Shown: positions 51,108 through 60,448, counted from the stretch's first letter. The stretch: DNA of 64,000 nucleotides from Roseiarcus sp963784805 (GCA_963784805.1 CAWASR010000031.1:62001-126000); one strand, 5' to 3'. The notes: generated by a model not told the origin, from the sequence alone. Program-made: numbers and translations.

Positions 51108-53950
51108 GCGGCTCGCGGCTCGCGGAAGGCGGCGGGGTCGATCGCGGCCGATCGCTCGCCTTCACCTTCGACGGCAGGCCTCTTCTCGGGCTCGAGGGCG
51201 ACAGCATCGCCTCGGCGCTGATCGCCAATGGCGTCAGAATCGTTGGCCGCAGCTTCAAATACCACCGTGCGCGCGGAATCTGGGGCGCGTGGACCGAGGA
51301 GCCGAACGCGATCGTCGACGTTACGCGCTCGGGCGCGACGACGCCGAACCTTCGCGCGACAACGGAGGCGCTGGAAAACGACATCGCCGTTCAGTCTGTC
51401 AACGCCGCGCCGACGGCCGCCGAGGATCGCGCGGCGTTCGTCGACAAACTCTCGGCCTTCCTGCCGGCGGGATTTTATTACAAGACCTTCCTCTGGCCGC
51501 GCTGGGAGACATTTGAACCAACTATCCGCGCGATGGCCGGCCTCGGCCGCGTGGATCCGAGGAACCGCCCCCCGCCGGACAATTCACAGATCAACGCCCG
51601 CTGCGATCTGCTGGTCATCGGCGCCGGACCGGCGGGCCTCGCGGCGGCGAACGCCGCCGCCCGCTCCGGCCGCGTCGTGTTCCTCATCGACGATCACGCC
51701 GAACTCGGCGGGCGGCTGATCCATCGCGGCGGCGCGATCGATGGCGGGAGCTGGCGCGAATGGCCGCAGAGCGTCCGGGAGGCGATCGAGGCGAAAGGCG
51801 GGCGGGTGATGACGTCGACCACCGCCTACGGCGTCTATGACCATAGTCTCGTCTGCGCCTGGGAGCGGCGCGCGCCGCGGCCCGACGCGTTGTGGCGCAT
51901 CAGGCCGAAGCGAATCGTCGTTGCGGCCGGCGCAATCGAGCGCCCGCTGGCGACCCCTGACAATGACCGCCCCGGCGTGATGTCGGCCGACGCGGCGCTC
52001 GTCTATCTCAGGGCCTTCGGCGTCCTGGTCGGCAGGCGCGTCGCGGTCGCAACCAACAACGACAGCGCCTATACGGTCGCAGAGGCGCTGGCCGAGGCCG
52101 GGGCGGATGTCGAAATTTTCGACACGAGACCGGACGGTCCGGTCACGGCGGTCCAGACGACGGCCAGCGTCGAGATCGAGGGCGTCGACGGCGCCTCTGG
52201 CGTCGAGGGCGTCCGCGTCGGCGGGCGGCGCCGCGATTTCGACGTCCTTCTGATGTCCGGCGGCTGGACGCCGACCGTCCATCTCTACGCCCAGGCGCGG
52301 GGCAAGCTGCGCTACGACGAGAGCCTTGCCGCGCTCGTGCCAAACAGCGTCGTCGAAAACATGACGGTCGCCGGCGCCGCCAACGGCGCTTTCACCCTCG
52401 ATGAGGCCTTGCGCCAGGGCCACGTCGCGGGCGGCGGAGAGGGGCCGGCGCCGAACGCGCCGGCAGGGCGATATCGCGTCGCGGCCGCCTGGCCGAAGCC
52501 CAACGCCGAGGGCCGGCGCTGGATCGACTTCCAGAACGACGTCACCCTGAGGGACGTCGCGCTGGCGGTGCGCGAGGGCTACGTCTCGGTCGAGCACCTC
52601 AAGCGCTACACGACGCTCGGCATGGCGACCGACCAGGGCAAGACCGCCAACCTCAACGGCCTCGCCGCCCTTGCCGCGCTGACCGGCCGCTCGATCGAGG
52701 AGACCGGGACGACGACCTATCGTCCGCCCTTCGTCTCCGTGCCGATGGGAGTCATCGGCGGACGGCGGCGCGGCGCGCTGCTCAATCCGCTGAAGCGGCT
52801 GCGGCTGGAGGCCGAGCACCGGTCCGCGGGCGCGCAGATGCGCGAATACGGCGGCTGGCTCAGGCCCGCCTGGTATGGGCCGGACGATCCCGAGCGCGCG
52901 ATCGCGCGCGAGGCCGTGCGTGCGCGCGAAACGGTCGCGCTGTTCGACGGCTCCTCGCTCGGCAAGATCGAGATCATCGGCCCCGACGCCGCCAGGCTCG
53001 CCGACTTCAACAGCTACAACCGCCTGTCGAGCCTGAGGCCCGGCAAGATCCGTTATGGCCTCATGCTGTCGGAAAGCGGAATCGTGTTCGACGACGGGGT
53101 GACGCTGCGCCTGGCGGAGGACCGGTTCCTCGTCTCCTGTTCGTCGGGACACGCGGATCAAGTGCGCATGCGCCTCGAGCTCTGGCGGCAGGACCGCTTC
53201 GATCCGCGCCGCGTCTTCGTTCATGACGCGACCGCGCAATGGGCGACGCTCACGGTCACCGGCCCCCGCGCCCGCGATCTGATCGCGGCCCTCGACCTCG
53301 GCGCGGCGCTCGACGATGAGAGCCTGCCGCACATGGCGTTCGCGATCGCCGCGTTCGAGGGCGCGCCGCTCAGGATCGCGCGCGTGAGCTTCACCGGCGA
53401 CCGATCCTATGAGCTTTCCGTGCCGGCTGGCCGCGCCAGCGCCTTGCATTCGGCGATCGCCGGCAAGCTCGCCGCGTTCGGCGGCGGACTGCTCGGATTG
53501 GAGGCGCTGACGATCCTGCGGGCCGAGAAGGGCTATCTCATCGTCGGCAAGGACACCGACGGGACGACGATGCCGCACGATCTCGGCCTTGGCCGTCCGC
53601 GCGACGCGCGCGAGGACGAGTTTATCGGCAAGAGGTCGCTGTTCACGCCCGCGGCGAAGGACCGGGGCCGCAAGCAGTTGGCGGGCCTGAGCGTCGGGCC
53701 GGGCGAAACCCCGCTGCCGACCGGCGCCCATGCGGTCGACGGCGCCGGAAAGGCGCGCCGTTCGATCGGCTATGTGACGTCGAGCTGCATGAGCCCGGGC
53801 CTTGGCCGGCCGATCGCGCTCGGCCTGATCGAGGGCGGTCTGTCGCGCATCGGCGAGACGATCGCGATCTATCATCTGGGCGCGGAGCGGCGGGCGACGA
53901 TCGCGCCGGCCGTCGCGTTCGATCCGGAGGGTAAGCGGCTCCATGCGTGA
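51104..53950 (+). CDS. soxA: Sarcosine oxidase subunit alpha
   Basis: A 948-residue subunit. It has an N-terminal ferredoxin-like region without cluster cysteines (FTFDGRPLLGLEGDSIASAL), an NAD-binding and FAD-like disulfide-reductase module (LLVIGAGPAGLAAANAAARS; RIVVAAGAIERPLATPDNDR), and a C-terminal GcvT-type folate domain (YGLMLSESGIVFDDGVTLR; GDRSYELSVPAGR). The folate domain converts the methyl group to 5,10-methylene-tetrahydrofolate. Length is a little under the usual 970-1000. It overlaps soxD by four bases and soxG by eight. Confidence 0.95.
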   Translation: MSGSRLAEGGGVDRGRSLAFTFDGRPLLGLEGDSIASALIANGVRIVGRSFKYHRARGIWGAWTEEPNAIVDVTRSGATTPNLRATTEALENDIAVQSVNAAPTAAEDRAAFVDKLSAFLPAGFYYKTFLWPRWETFEPTIRAMAGLGRVDPRNRPPPDNSQINARCDLLVIGAGPAGLAAANAAARSGRVVFLIDDHAELGGRLIHRGGAIDGGSWREWPQSVREAIEAKGGRVMTSTTAYGVYDHSLVCAWERRAPRPDALWRIRPKRIVVAAGAIERPLATPDNDRPGVMSADAALVYLRAFGVLVGRRVAVATNNDSAYTVAEALAEAGADVEIFDTRPDGPVTAVQTTASVEIEGVDGASGVEGVRVGGRRRDFDVLLMSGGWTPTVHLYAQARGKLRYDESLAALVPNSVVENMTVAGAANGAFTLDEALRQGHVAGGGEGPAPNAPAGRYRVAAAWPKPNAEGRRWIDFQNDVTLRDVALAVREGYVSVEHLKRYTTLGMATDQGKTANLNGLAALAALTGRSIEETGTTTYRPPFVSVPMGVIGGRRRGALLNPLKRLRLEAEHRSAGAQMREYGGWLRPAWYGPDDPERAIAREAVRARETVALFDGSSLGKIEIIGPDAARLADFNSYNRLSSLRPGKIRYGLMLSESGIVFDDGVTLRLAEDRFLVSCSSGHADQVRMRLELWRQDRFDPRRVFVHDATAQWATLTVTGPRARDLIAALDLGAALDDESLPHMAFAIAAFEGAPLRIARVSFTGDRSYELSVPAGRASALHSAIAGKLAAFGGGLLGLEALTILRAEKGYLIVGKDTDGTTMPHDLGLGRPRDAREDEFIGKRSLFTPAAKDRGRKQLAGLSVGPGETPLPTGAHAVDGAGKARRSIGYVTSSCMSPGLGRPIALGLIEGGLSRIGETIAIYHLGAERRATIAPAVAFDPEGKRLHA

Positions 53951-54452
53951 GATGAACTGGCGCCCGGCGCGGCGGACGGACGGGCTCGTCATCGACCGGC
54001 CGCGCCTCAGGGCGCGCGCGGTCAGCGGATGCGGCCAGACGCTGGTCTCGGGCGACCTCGAGGCCGCGATCGCCGCGCTCGCGCCGGGCGCGCCGACGCT
54101 CGGCCTCTTTTGCCGGGCGCCCGAGGGCGCGCATGCGCTGCGCATCGCCCGCGACCGCGCGCTTCTGGTGACGCCGGCGCCGCTCGGCGCGCTCGAGGGC
54201 TGGCGCGAAGGCTGGTGCGCGACCGGCCTCGACGACGGCTGGGCGGCGATCGACGTCGCGGGCGCCGACGCGGCCTCGGCGCTGGCGCAAGGAACCTCGG
54301 CCGACCTCGCCGCCGGTTCGCCCTCGGCGGCCGTCCTTTACGCGGGGTTCGCCTGCCTATTGGCGCGGACCGGCGACGGCTTCCGGCTGCACGTCGAGGC
54401 GCAATGGCTCGAAGCGCTTCTAACCTGGCTCGACGGGGCGTCAGTTCTGTGA
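53943..54452 (+). CDS. soxG: Sarcosine oxidase subunit gamma
   Basis: A 169-residue subunit with the weakly conserved SoxG fold: WCATGLDDGWAAIDVAGADA and TGDGFRLHVEAQWLEALLTWL. It starts eight bases inside soxA. SoxG is the least conserved subunit, and the operon position makes the call. It closes the operon; no terminator with a T run follows. Confidence 0.85.
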   Translation: MREMNWRPARRTDGLVIDRPRLRARAVSGCGQTLVSGDLEAAIAALAPGAPTLGLFCRAPEGAHALRIARDRALLVTPAPLGALEGWREGWCATGLDDGWAAIDVAGADAASALAQGTSADLAAGSPSAAVLYAGFACLLARTGDGFRLHVEAQWLEALLTWLDGASVL

Positions 54453-55118
54453 ACGACCCAATGTTTTCAATCGCTTGGGCGCGAAATTCTGCAACCTATA
54501 AACGCCCAGCGCCCCCGCTCGGCGGGGAAAGCAGGAGGGCGGCCGCCGCCCGCCGCGAGGGATAGCTCCGCAATTCAGGGGGAAGCCAGCGAAAGCAAAA
54601 GCGGAAGCAAAAGAAAACAAAATGGAAGTCAGGGAAAGTTAGAGGGAAGCAAAGGAAAGCTTTTTGTTTCCGCTAATCGAGACTTTTCAAGGGCTTATAC
54701 GCGATTCCAAATAAAAAACTCTCTTTGCCGCTTGGCCCTCCTTACCTCCCTGCCCGTCCTTTCATCCTCCCGAGGCCCCAGACCCGATCTTTTAAGTTCC
54801 GCTAAGGGGCTGGCGCTATTTTTCAGTCGCGGATTTACGTCTTTTCAATCGCTTGCGGCGCCATTCGGCGCCGATTCGTCGACCGCGCGGCCCTCGCGAG
54901 ACCCGTGAGCTGCGCTTCGCCCCCGGATCATCCCCTAGAAGACGGGGCGGGACCGGGAGCCGGACTGGGCTTTGCTTTAAGACGTCTCGGCATGGGCGTC
55001 CGCACGGACCCGATTCCGGTTTCGAATCCGAGTGGAGATGGCGCCAGCCCCAAACCATGCGGCTCTTGAGCCTCCCGATCTTTGGAATGGTAGCCTCCTC
55101 GGCAGCCTTACGCAACTC
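54453..55118. other. Gene-poor region with purine-rich tract
   Basis: No supported gene. Bases 54577-54660 of the plus strand are almost all purine, built from units such as GGAAGCAAAAG and GGAAAGC; a pyrimidine-rich stretch follows at about 54719-54780. TTTTCAATCGCTTG occurs twice (54464-54477 and 54842-54855). The combination looks like non-coding or repeat-derived DNA. Confidence 0.45.
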
Positions 55119-55280
55119 TCAATCGCCCGTCCATCCTTCCGAATGGCTTTTTATGTAGTCGTCGCTCGGCGCTCCGTCGTAAAAATCGAGGGCGTCGTTG
55201 TCTATCCGCCACCTTATTCTCCGCTCGCTACGTGCTTCGGCTGCCGACTGCTTAAGACTTCGCGCCCCGCAGCGTGTCAA
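55119..55280 (-). pseudogene. Possible C-terminal gene remnant (53 aa)
   Basis: Read leftward, the frame from TTG 55280 ends RWRIDNDALDFYDGAPSDDY, then IKSHSEGWTGD and stop. The composition is like a real soluble protein C-terminus rather than a chance frame, but there is no good start and no family I recognise. Probably the tail of a lost gene. Confidence 0.3.
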
Positions 55281-55584
55281 CTCGCCCGCATGAGGGCTTG
55301 AAGCGGTCGCTGCCCTCGGCGCGACAGGCGCGCGTTGATCAGCGACGAGGAGACCATAACACGGGTTCTGATTTTTTCAAAGAGATTGTCGCGGAAAAGT
55401 GATTTTCGAAAACGACGCCTCCCGCCAATGCCCCCGTCCGTCCGCGAACCCGGCAATCCGCTCGCGCCGCCCGTCCCTCAATTGACATGCCCCACCGGAG
55501 GGGCGCCGTCCACCGCTCCATCACCGCAATATCGAGTTAACAACCAATATTGTATGTGATTTATTTGCCGATACGCCGTCTCGC

Positions 55585-55800
55585 CTATGCGCGCGGTAAG
55601 GTTCGCAGGAATTCACGAGTCCGAGCCGTATCGGGATGCTCGGGGCCGAGCGCCTTTTCATCGATCGTCAGCGCGCGCTCGAGGAGCGGTCGCGCCCCCG
55701 CAAAGTCGGCCCTGGTCCTGAAGCAAGACGGCGAGGTTGTTGAGGCTTGTCGCCGTAACGGGGTGCATATGTCTATGTTTCCCACTGTTTTGCGGCGCAA
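55585..55800 (-). pseudogene. Relic of a TPR-repeat protein
   Basis: The end of the leftward frame reads GARPLLERALTIDEKALGPE followed by HPDTARTREFLRTLPRA, a textbook kinesin-light-chain-type TPR unit. The preceding half unit, HPVTATSLNNLAVLLQDQG, lies in another frame just upstream (about 55725-55790), so the reading frame has been broken. No start or other repeats remain. It is a decayed 3' end of a larger TPR protein. Confidence 0.65.
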
Positions 55801-56047
55801 ACTCGTTTGGCGGCGTTTCCCTACGCTGCCGGCTTGCGGGCGGGAGACGCCTCGCGTTTGGCGACTCGCGAACGATCATCATGCGACGGCGATTGACGGC
55901 CTCGACAAGAAACTTCTCGTGGCTGGGAAAATTCTCGATCTTCCCGTCTGCTTGGGGATAGAAAGCATGTGATCGCCGCGCCGGCCGGCGCACGCCGCCT
56001 TGCGGAACGGCGCCGGAGCCGCGGCGGGCGGGGAGGAGAGGCAAGTG
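55801..56047. other. Intergenic region before enoyl-CoA hydratase
   Basis: About 250 bases with no supported gene. The leftward frame here (YPQADGKIENFPSHEKFLVE) could be old insertion-element DNA but is not identifiable. Confidence 0.3.
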
Positions 56048-56860
56048 ATGGCGCAGGACGCGGATGAGCCGGTCGGGATCGAACTGCCGAAGTCGCTGAA
56101 GGCGACGCGGCGCGGGCCAATCGCCCATCTGCGCCTCGCGCGCTCCGAGAAGCGCAACGCCCTCGACGACAGGACCGTGCTGGGGCTGGAGACGTTCTTC
56201 ACTTTCCTGCCGAACGACATCGGCGCCGTCGTGCTGACCGGCGAGGGCCAGCATTTCTCGGCCGGGCTCGACCTGTCCGAGGTCGCCGGCGAACACGAGC
56301 CGCTCGAGGGCGTGCTTCATTCGCGGATGTGGCACCGCGCCTTCGAGACGATCCAGTTCGGGCGCGTGCCAGTCATCGCGGCGCTGCACGGCGCGGTGGT
56401 CGGCGGCGGCCTCGAGCTTGCGGCCTCGACCCATATCCGGGTCGCCGAGCGCTCGACTTATTACGGCCTGCCCGAGGGCCGGCGCGGCATTTTTCTCGGC
56501 GGCGGCGGATCGGTCAGGATCGCGCGCCTGATCGGGGTCGCGCGGGTCCAGGACATGATGCTGACCGGGCGCACGCTCAGCGCCGAGGAGGGCCATCTCG
56601 CCGGCGCGACCCAATATCTGGTCGACGACGGCAAGGGGCTCGAAAAGGCGATGGAGCTCGCAGCCAAGGCGGCCGCCAACACCGCGACCACCAATTTCGC
56701 GGTCCTGCATGCGCTGCCGCGCATTTTCGAGAGCGACCCGGCGAGCGGGCTCCTGACCGAGTCGCTGATGGCGGCGATCGCCGAGATCGGCCCGGAGGCG
56801 AAGGCGCGGCTGAAGGATTTTTTGGAGAAGCGCGCGGCCAAGGTGACGCGCCAGAGCTGA
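56048..56860 (+). CDS. Enoyl-CoA hydratase/isomerase family protein
   Basis: A 270-residue crotonase-fold enzyme. Substrate-binding IAHLRLARSEKRNALDD, oxyanion-hole segments HFSAGLDLSEV and HGAVVGGGLELAAS, and LPEGRRGIFLGGGGSVRIAR around the catalytic Glu are all present. It probably hydrates or isomerises an acyl-CoA; the precise substrate is not indicated. GGGGAGGAGAGG precedes ATG 56048. It stands alone and converges with the CBS gene. Confidence 0.85.
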   Translation: MAQDADEPVGIELPKSLKATRRGPIAHLRLARSEKRNALDDRTVLGLETFFTFLPNDIGAVVLTGEGQHFSAGLDLSEVAGEHEPLEGVLHSRMWHRAFETIQFGRVPVIAALHGAVVGGGLELAASTHIRVAERSTYYGLPEGRRGIFLGGGGSVRIARLIGVARVQDMMLTGRTLSAEEGHLAGATQYLVDDGKGLEKAMELAAKAAANTATTNFAVLHALPRIFESDPASGLLTESLMAAIAEIGPEAKARLKDFLEKRAAKVTRQS

Positions 56861-57062
56861 ACGCCGGGGAGCATGGAGGCTTCAAGCCGAATGCGCAGCC
56901 GCGATCGACGATGGCGAAGTCAAACTCCGACGAAGGCCCGGCAGGAAGTTCCCGCCTCGAGGAAGGAATGACCGCTGTGACGGGCAAGCGATCAGACGGA
57001 CCGCCGCTTCCCTGACGCCGCCCAACGCCAGTCGCATTTTGCGCCAGCGGCGCTCGCGTGCG

Positions 57063-57503
57063 TCAGCGGCTCCGGGCGGCGATCATCGCGTCGCGCAGCA
57101 CGCTGACCTCCTCGCGCGACTGCTGCCACCGCCACACCATCACGTCCCGGATCGAAAGCATGCCAGCGAGCTTGGCGCCGTCCATGACCGGCAAATGGCG
57201 AATGCGGTGCTTGTGCATCAGCTTCTCCGCCTCGAGCATGGGCTGATCGAGCGCGCAGGTCACGACTTCGCGAGTCATCAGATCGCGAACGTGCCGGTCG
57301 GCCAGCCGGGCGCCGTCCTGGGCGAAGGCGCGCACGACGTCGCGCTCGGAAATGATTCCGACCAGCGCTCCGTTGGCGTCGCAGACCGGGAAGGCGCCGA
57401 TGTTGAGCAAACTCAGCCGTTTGCAGATCGACACGATCGATTCGTCGGGAATGCAGGTCGCGAGAACCTGCTGGTTCGATTTGAGCACGTCCGAAACCCG
57501 CAT
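57063..57503 (-). CDS. CBS-domain pair protein
   Basis: A 146-residue protein consisting of two CBS domains: VLATCIPDESIVSICKRLSL to VGIISERDVVRAFAQ, and REVVTCALDQPMLEAEKLM to LAGMLSIRDVMVWRW. Each has the ISERD/SIRD motif that lines the adenosyl-nucleotide cleft. Such stand-alone proteins bind AMP/ATP or SAM and regulate partners. GGAGG stands before ATG 57503. No partner is evident nearby. Confidence 0.9.
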   Translation of the reverse strand: MRVSDVLKSNQQVLATCIPDESIVSICKRLSLLNIGAFPVCDANGALVGIISERDVVRAFAQDGARLADRHVRDLMTREVVTCALDQPMLEAEKLMHKHRIRHLPVMDGAKLAGMLSIRDVMVWRWQQSREEVSVLRDAMIAARSR

Positions 57504-57580
57504 GAAGGTCCTCCAGCCATAGGTTTGGTCTTCAGTGTGCCGGCGGAGTTGGTCTGAAACAAGGCCCGGGCCGGCAAGCG

Positions 57581-57868
57581 TCAGCCTAACAGCGGTTCGC
57601 CCGGCGGCGGAGAAGAATTTTCTCGAAAAAAGCGCGCGGCCGGACTGAGCGCAGGCAAACGCGTGAATAGCCATCCGGCGAGCGCCGCATTGACCTGAGT
57701 CGGCATCTCCTTCGCCATCCAGTGGCCTGAGGAAACGACGACTTCCGTCGGATCGGCGCAATGCGCTCGCATCGGTTCGGCGAGGCGGGAATCGATCGTC
57801 TCGCGCACATCCCGCCATTCGATCCGTGACAATTCGAGCTTCGGCCTGTGCGGCGCGCAGTCACCCAT
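57581..57868 (-). pseudogene. C-terminal remnant of an alpha/beta hydrolase
   Basis: A 95-codon frame whose middle reads RETIDSRLAEPMRAHCADPT and EVVVSSGHWMAKEMPTQVNA, then ALAGWLF. This is the C-terminus of epoxide-hydrolase/haloacetate-dehalogenase-like enzymes: GHW contains the catalytic His and the last helix follows. The nucleophile elbow and acid are missing. It butts against the stop of the aldehyde dehydrogenase, so a deletion seems to have fused the two neighbourhoods. Confidence 0.6.
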
Positions 57869-59315
57869 GCCACGCCGCGACCGTTTTGAGCGTCGAGAAG
57901 CCGTAGAGCGCCTCGAAGCCCTTTTCGCGGCCGTGCCCCGATTTGCCGACGCCGCCGAAGGGCAGTTCGACGCCGCCGCCGGCGCCGTAATTGTTGAGAA
58001 ACACCTGGCCGGCGCGGAGCGCCCGGGCGAGCCGCATCTGCCGTCCGCCGTCCGCCGTCCAGACCCCGGCGACCAAGCCGTAACCGGTCCCATTGGCGAT
58101 GGCGACCGCATCGGCCTCGTCGTCGAAAGGAATGACGACCTGGACCGGCCCGAAGATTTCCTCCTGGGCCAGACGATGATCGCGCGACACGTTCGAGAAC
58201 AGGGTTGGCCGGACATAATGCCCCCCGGCCGGCGCGTCCGCGACGATTGCGCCCCGGGCCGCGACCGTCAAATCGCCGCCCTCGGCGATGAACCCGCCGA
58301 CGATCGCCTTCTGCCGCGCCGAGATCAGCGGACCGACATCGAAGTCCTGGTCCGCCGGGCCGACGCGCAGGGCCGCATAGCGCTCCGCCATGCGCTCGAC
58401 GACTTGCCCATAGCACGAACGCTCGACCAGAATGCGCGAGGCGGCGGAGCAGGTCTGGCCGGCGTTCTGGACGCCCGCGTTGACGAGGAACGGTAGGGCC
58501 CGCCCGAGATCGGCGTCGGCGAAGACGAGCTGCGGCGACTTGCCGCCGAGTTCGAGCGTCACCGGCGCGACATGGCGCGCCGCGGCCGCCTGAACCAGCA
58601 CGCCGACGGCGACCGAACCGGTGAAGGAAAGATGCCGCACCCCGGGGCAGCTGGCGAGCGCCGCGCCCGCTTCCTCGCCGAGGCCCGGCACGACATTGAG
58701 CGCCCCGTCGGGAAAGCCGGCTTCCCGCGCCAGATCGGCGAGCGCAAGCGAGGTGAGGCAAGCCTCCTCGGCCGGTTTGAGCACGCAGGCGTTGCCCATC
58801 GCGAGCGCCGCGCCGATGGTGCGTCCGGCGATCTGCATCGGATAGTTCCATGGAACGATATGGCCGGTGACCCCATGCGGCTCGCGCAAAGTGTAGACGG
58901 TGTAGCCGTCGAGATAGGGGATGGTCTCGCCCATCACTTTGTCGGCCGCGCCGGCGTAGAATTCCATGTAGCGCGCCATCGCCATCGCATCCGCGCGCCC
59001 TTGCTTCAGCGGCTTGCCGACGTCGATCGCTTCGATCCGCGCCAGGTCCTCGACCCGGGCGAGGATCAAATCGGCGAGCCGCGCCAGCAGGCGGCCGCGC
59101 TCGGTCGCGGTGAGGCGTCCCCAGGGGCCTGCCAGCGCGCGCTCCGCCGCATCGACCGCCGCCTCGATATCGGCGCTTCCGCCGCGGGCGATGGAACCGA
59201 TTTCGACCCCGCGCGACGGGTCCTCGACCGGCAGACGCGCCCCCGATCGCGCCTCGACCCAGCGCCCGCCGATGAAACACTTGTCGACCTCGAACCAGGC
59301 GAGCTTGGAGGTCAT
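57861..59315 (-). CDS. Aldehyde dehydrogenase family protein
   Basis: A 484-residue NAD-dependent aldehyde dehydrogenase. GHIVPWNYPMQIAGRTIGAA, catalytic Glu in LELGGKSPQL, nucleophile in NAGQTCSAASRIL and the terminal PFGGVGKSGHGREKGFEALY are complete. The class is that of betaine aldehyde/ALDH-like enzymes, with no sure substrate. Its ATG overlaps the stop of the MetE-like gene (ATGA at 59312-59315), so the two are translationally coupled and probably belong to one pathway. Confidence 0.9.
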   Translation of the reverse strand: MTSKLAWFEVDKCFIGGRWVEARSGARLPVEDPSRGVEIGSIARGGSADIEAAVDAAERALAGPWGRLTATERGRLLARLADLILARVEDLARIEAIDVGKPLKQGRADAMAMARYMEFYAGAADKVMGETIPYLDGYTVYTLREPHGVTGHIVPWNYPMQIAGRTIGAALAMGNACVLKPAEEACLTSLALADLAREAGFPDGALNVVPGLGEEAGAALASCPGVRHLSFTGSVAVGVLVQAAAARHVAPVTLELGGKSPQLVFADADLGRALPFLVNAGVQNAGQTCSAASRILVERSCYGQVVERMAERYAALRVGPADQDFDVGPLISARQKAIVGGFIAEGGDLTVAARGAIVADAPAGGHYVRPTLFSNVSRDHRLAQEEIFGPVQVVIPFDDEADAVAIANGTGYGLVAGVWTADGGRQMRLARALRAGQVFLNNYGAGGGVELPFGGVGKSGHGREKGFEALYGFSTLKTVAAWHG

Positions 59316-60448
59316 GGATCTCGCGTTCCGCCCCAGTCCTCGCCCCAGACCTCCCCGACGATCTCGACCAGGCGCGCGAGCTTGATCCACTGGTCCGCCT
59401 CTTCGAGGTCGTTTCCGTGCGCGGTCGATGAAAAGCCGCACTGGTGGCTGAGCGCGCATTGGCTCAAGGCGACGTATTTTGTCGCCTCCTCGATGCGACG
59501 CTTGACGACGTCCTTCGGTTCGGCCTCGGCGCGTTTGGAGCTCATGAGGCCGAGCACGATGGTCGCGCTCTTGGGCGCAAAACGGAGCGGCGCGAAATCG
59601 CCCGAGCGCTCGTCGTCGTATTCGAGAAAAAAGCCGTCGATCTTCATCTCGTTGAGCAGGATTTCGGCGACCGGCTCGTAGCCGCCCTGCGCCACCCACG
59701 CGCTCTTGAAATTGCCGCGGCAAAGATGGACGCAGACCGTCATGTCGTCCGGCCGGTCGCGGATCGAATCGTTGATGAGCTTGCAATAGAGACGCGTCAG
59801 CGCGTCCGGGTCGTCGCCGCGCGCCTTGGTGCGCTCGCGAATGGCGGGATCGCACAGATAGGCGAGGTTGGTGTCGTCGAACTGCAGGTAGCGGCAGCCG
59901 CGCGCCGCAAGATCGGCGACCTCGGCCCGATAGGCGGCGGTCAGATCGTCGTAGAAGTCCTCAAGGCGCGGGTAGACAGCCTCGCTGATCGCCTCGCGCC
60001 CGCCGCGGAAATGCAGCATCGAGGGCGCCGGGATGCAGACTTTCGGCATGCGGGTGGTCGTCGACTTCAGGAAATCGAAATCCGGCCCCTGGATCGGCGC
60101 CAAATGCCTGATCCTGCTCCCGACATGCATCGTCGGCGGTTTGAAGCCGACCTCGGTCCCGTCGTTCTTGCGGAATGTCGCGACGAATTCGCCGTAACGG
60201 GTCTCGACGCCTTCCAGGCGCTCGAGGAAATCGACGTGAAAAAAGGTGCGGCGGAACTCGCCGTCAGTGATCCCCTTCAGCCCGACACTCTCCTGCGCAT
60301 GCACGACCTCGCGGATGCACTCGTCCTCGATCGCATGAAGATCATTTGCCGCAAGTCCGCCGCCGGCGAACCGCTCGCGCGCCTCCCGGAGGCGCTCGGG
60401 CCGAAGATAACTGCCGACATGGTCGGCGCGGAACGGCGGACGGGACAT
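59312..60448 (-). CDS. MetE C-terminal-like (cobalamin-independent methyltransferase family) protein
   Basis: A 378-residue protein with the COG0620 barrel: FRADHVGSYLRPERLREARE, GLKGITDGEFRRTFFHVDFL, VCVHLCRGNFKS with the His and Cys of the zinc site, and SHQCGFSS with the second Cys. It lacks the N-terminal half of true MetE. Stand-alone members move methyl groups between small molecules and thiols and need not make methionine. GGGAGGAG lies before ATG 60448. It is coupled to the downstream aldehyde dehydrogenase, which hints at catabolism of a methylated compound. Confidence 0.85.
   Translation of the reverse strand: MSRPPFRADHVGSYLRPERLREARERFAGGGLAANDLHAIEDECIREVVHAQESVGLKGITDGEFRRTFFHVDFLERLEGVETRYGEFVATFRKNDGTEVGFKPPTMHVGSRIRHLAPIQGPDFDFLKSTTTRMPKVCIPAPSMLHFRGGREAISEAVYPRLEDFYDDLTAAYRAEVADLAARGCRYLQFDDTNLAYLCDPAIRERTKARGDDPDALTRLYCKLINDSIRDRPDDMTVCVHLCRGNFKSAWVAQGGYEPVAEILLNEMKIDGFFLEYDDERSGDFAPLRFAPKSATIVLGLMSSKRAEAEPKDVVKRRIEEATKYVALSQCALSHQCGFSSTAHGNDLEEADQWIKLARLVEIVGEVWGEDWGGTRDP

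Noticed and set aside
51584..54145. Long leftward open frame opposite soxA
   Set aside because: Arg/Asp-rich antisense shadow of a well-supported gene, with no recognisable domain.
56911..57015. 34-codon frame after the enoyl-CoA hydratase gene
   Set aside because: No ribosome binding site, low-complexity product, and no recognisable family.
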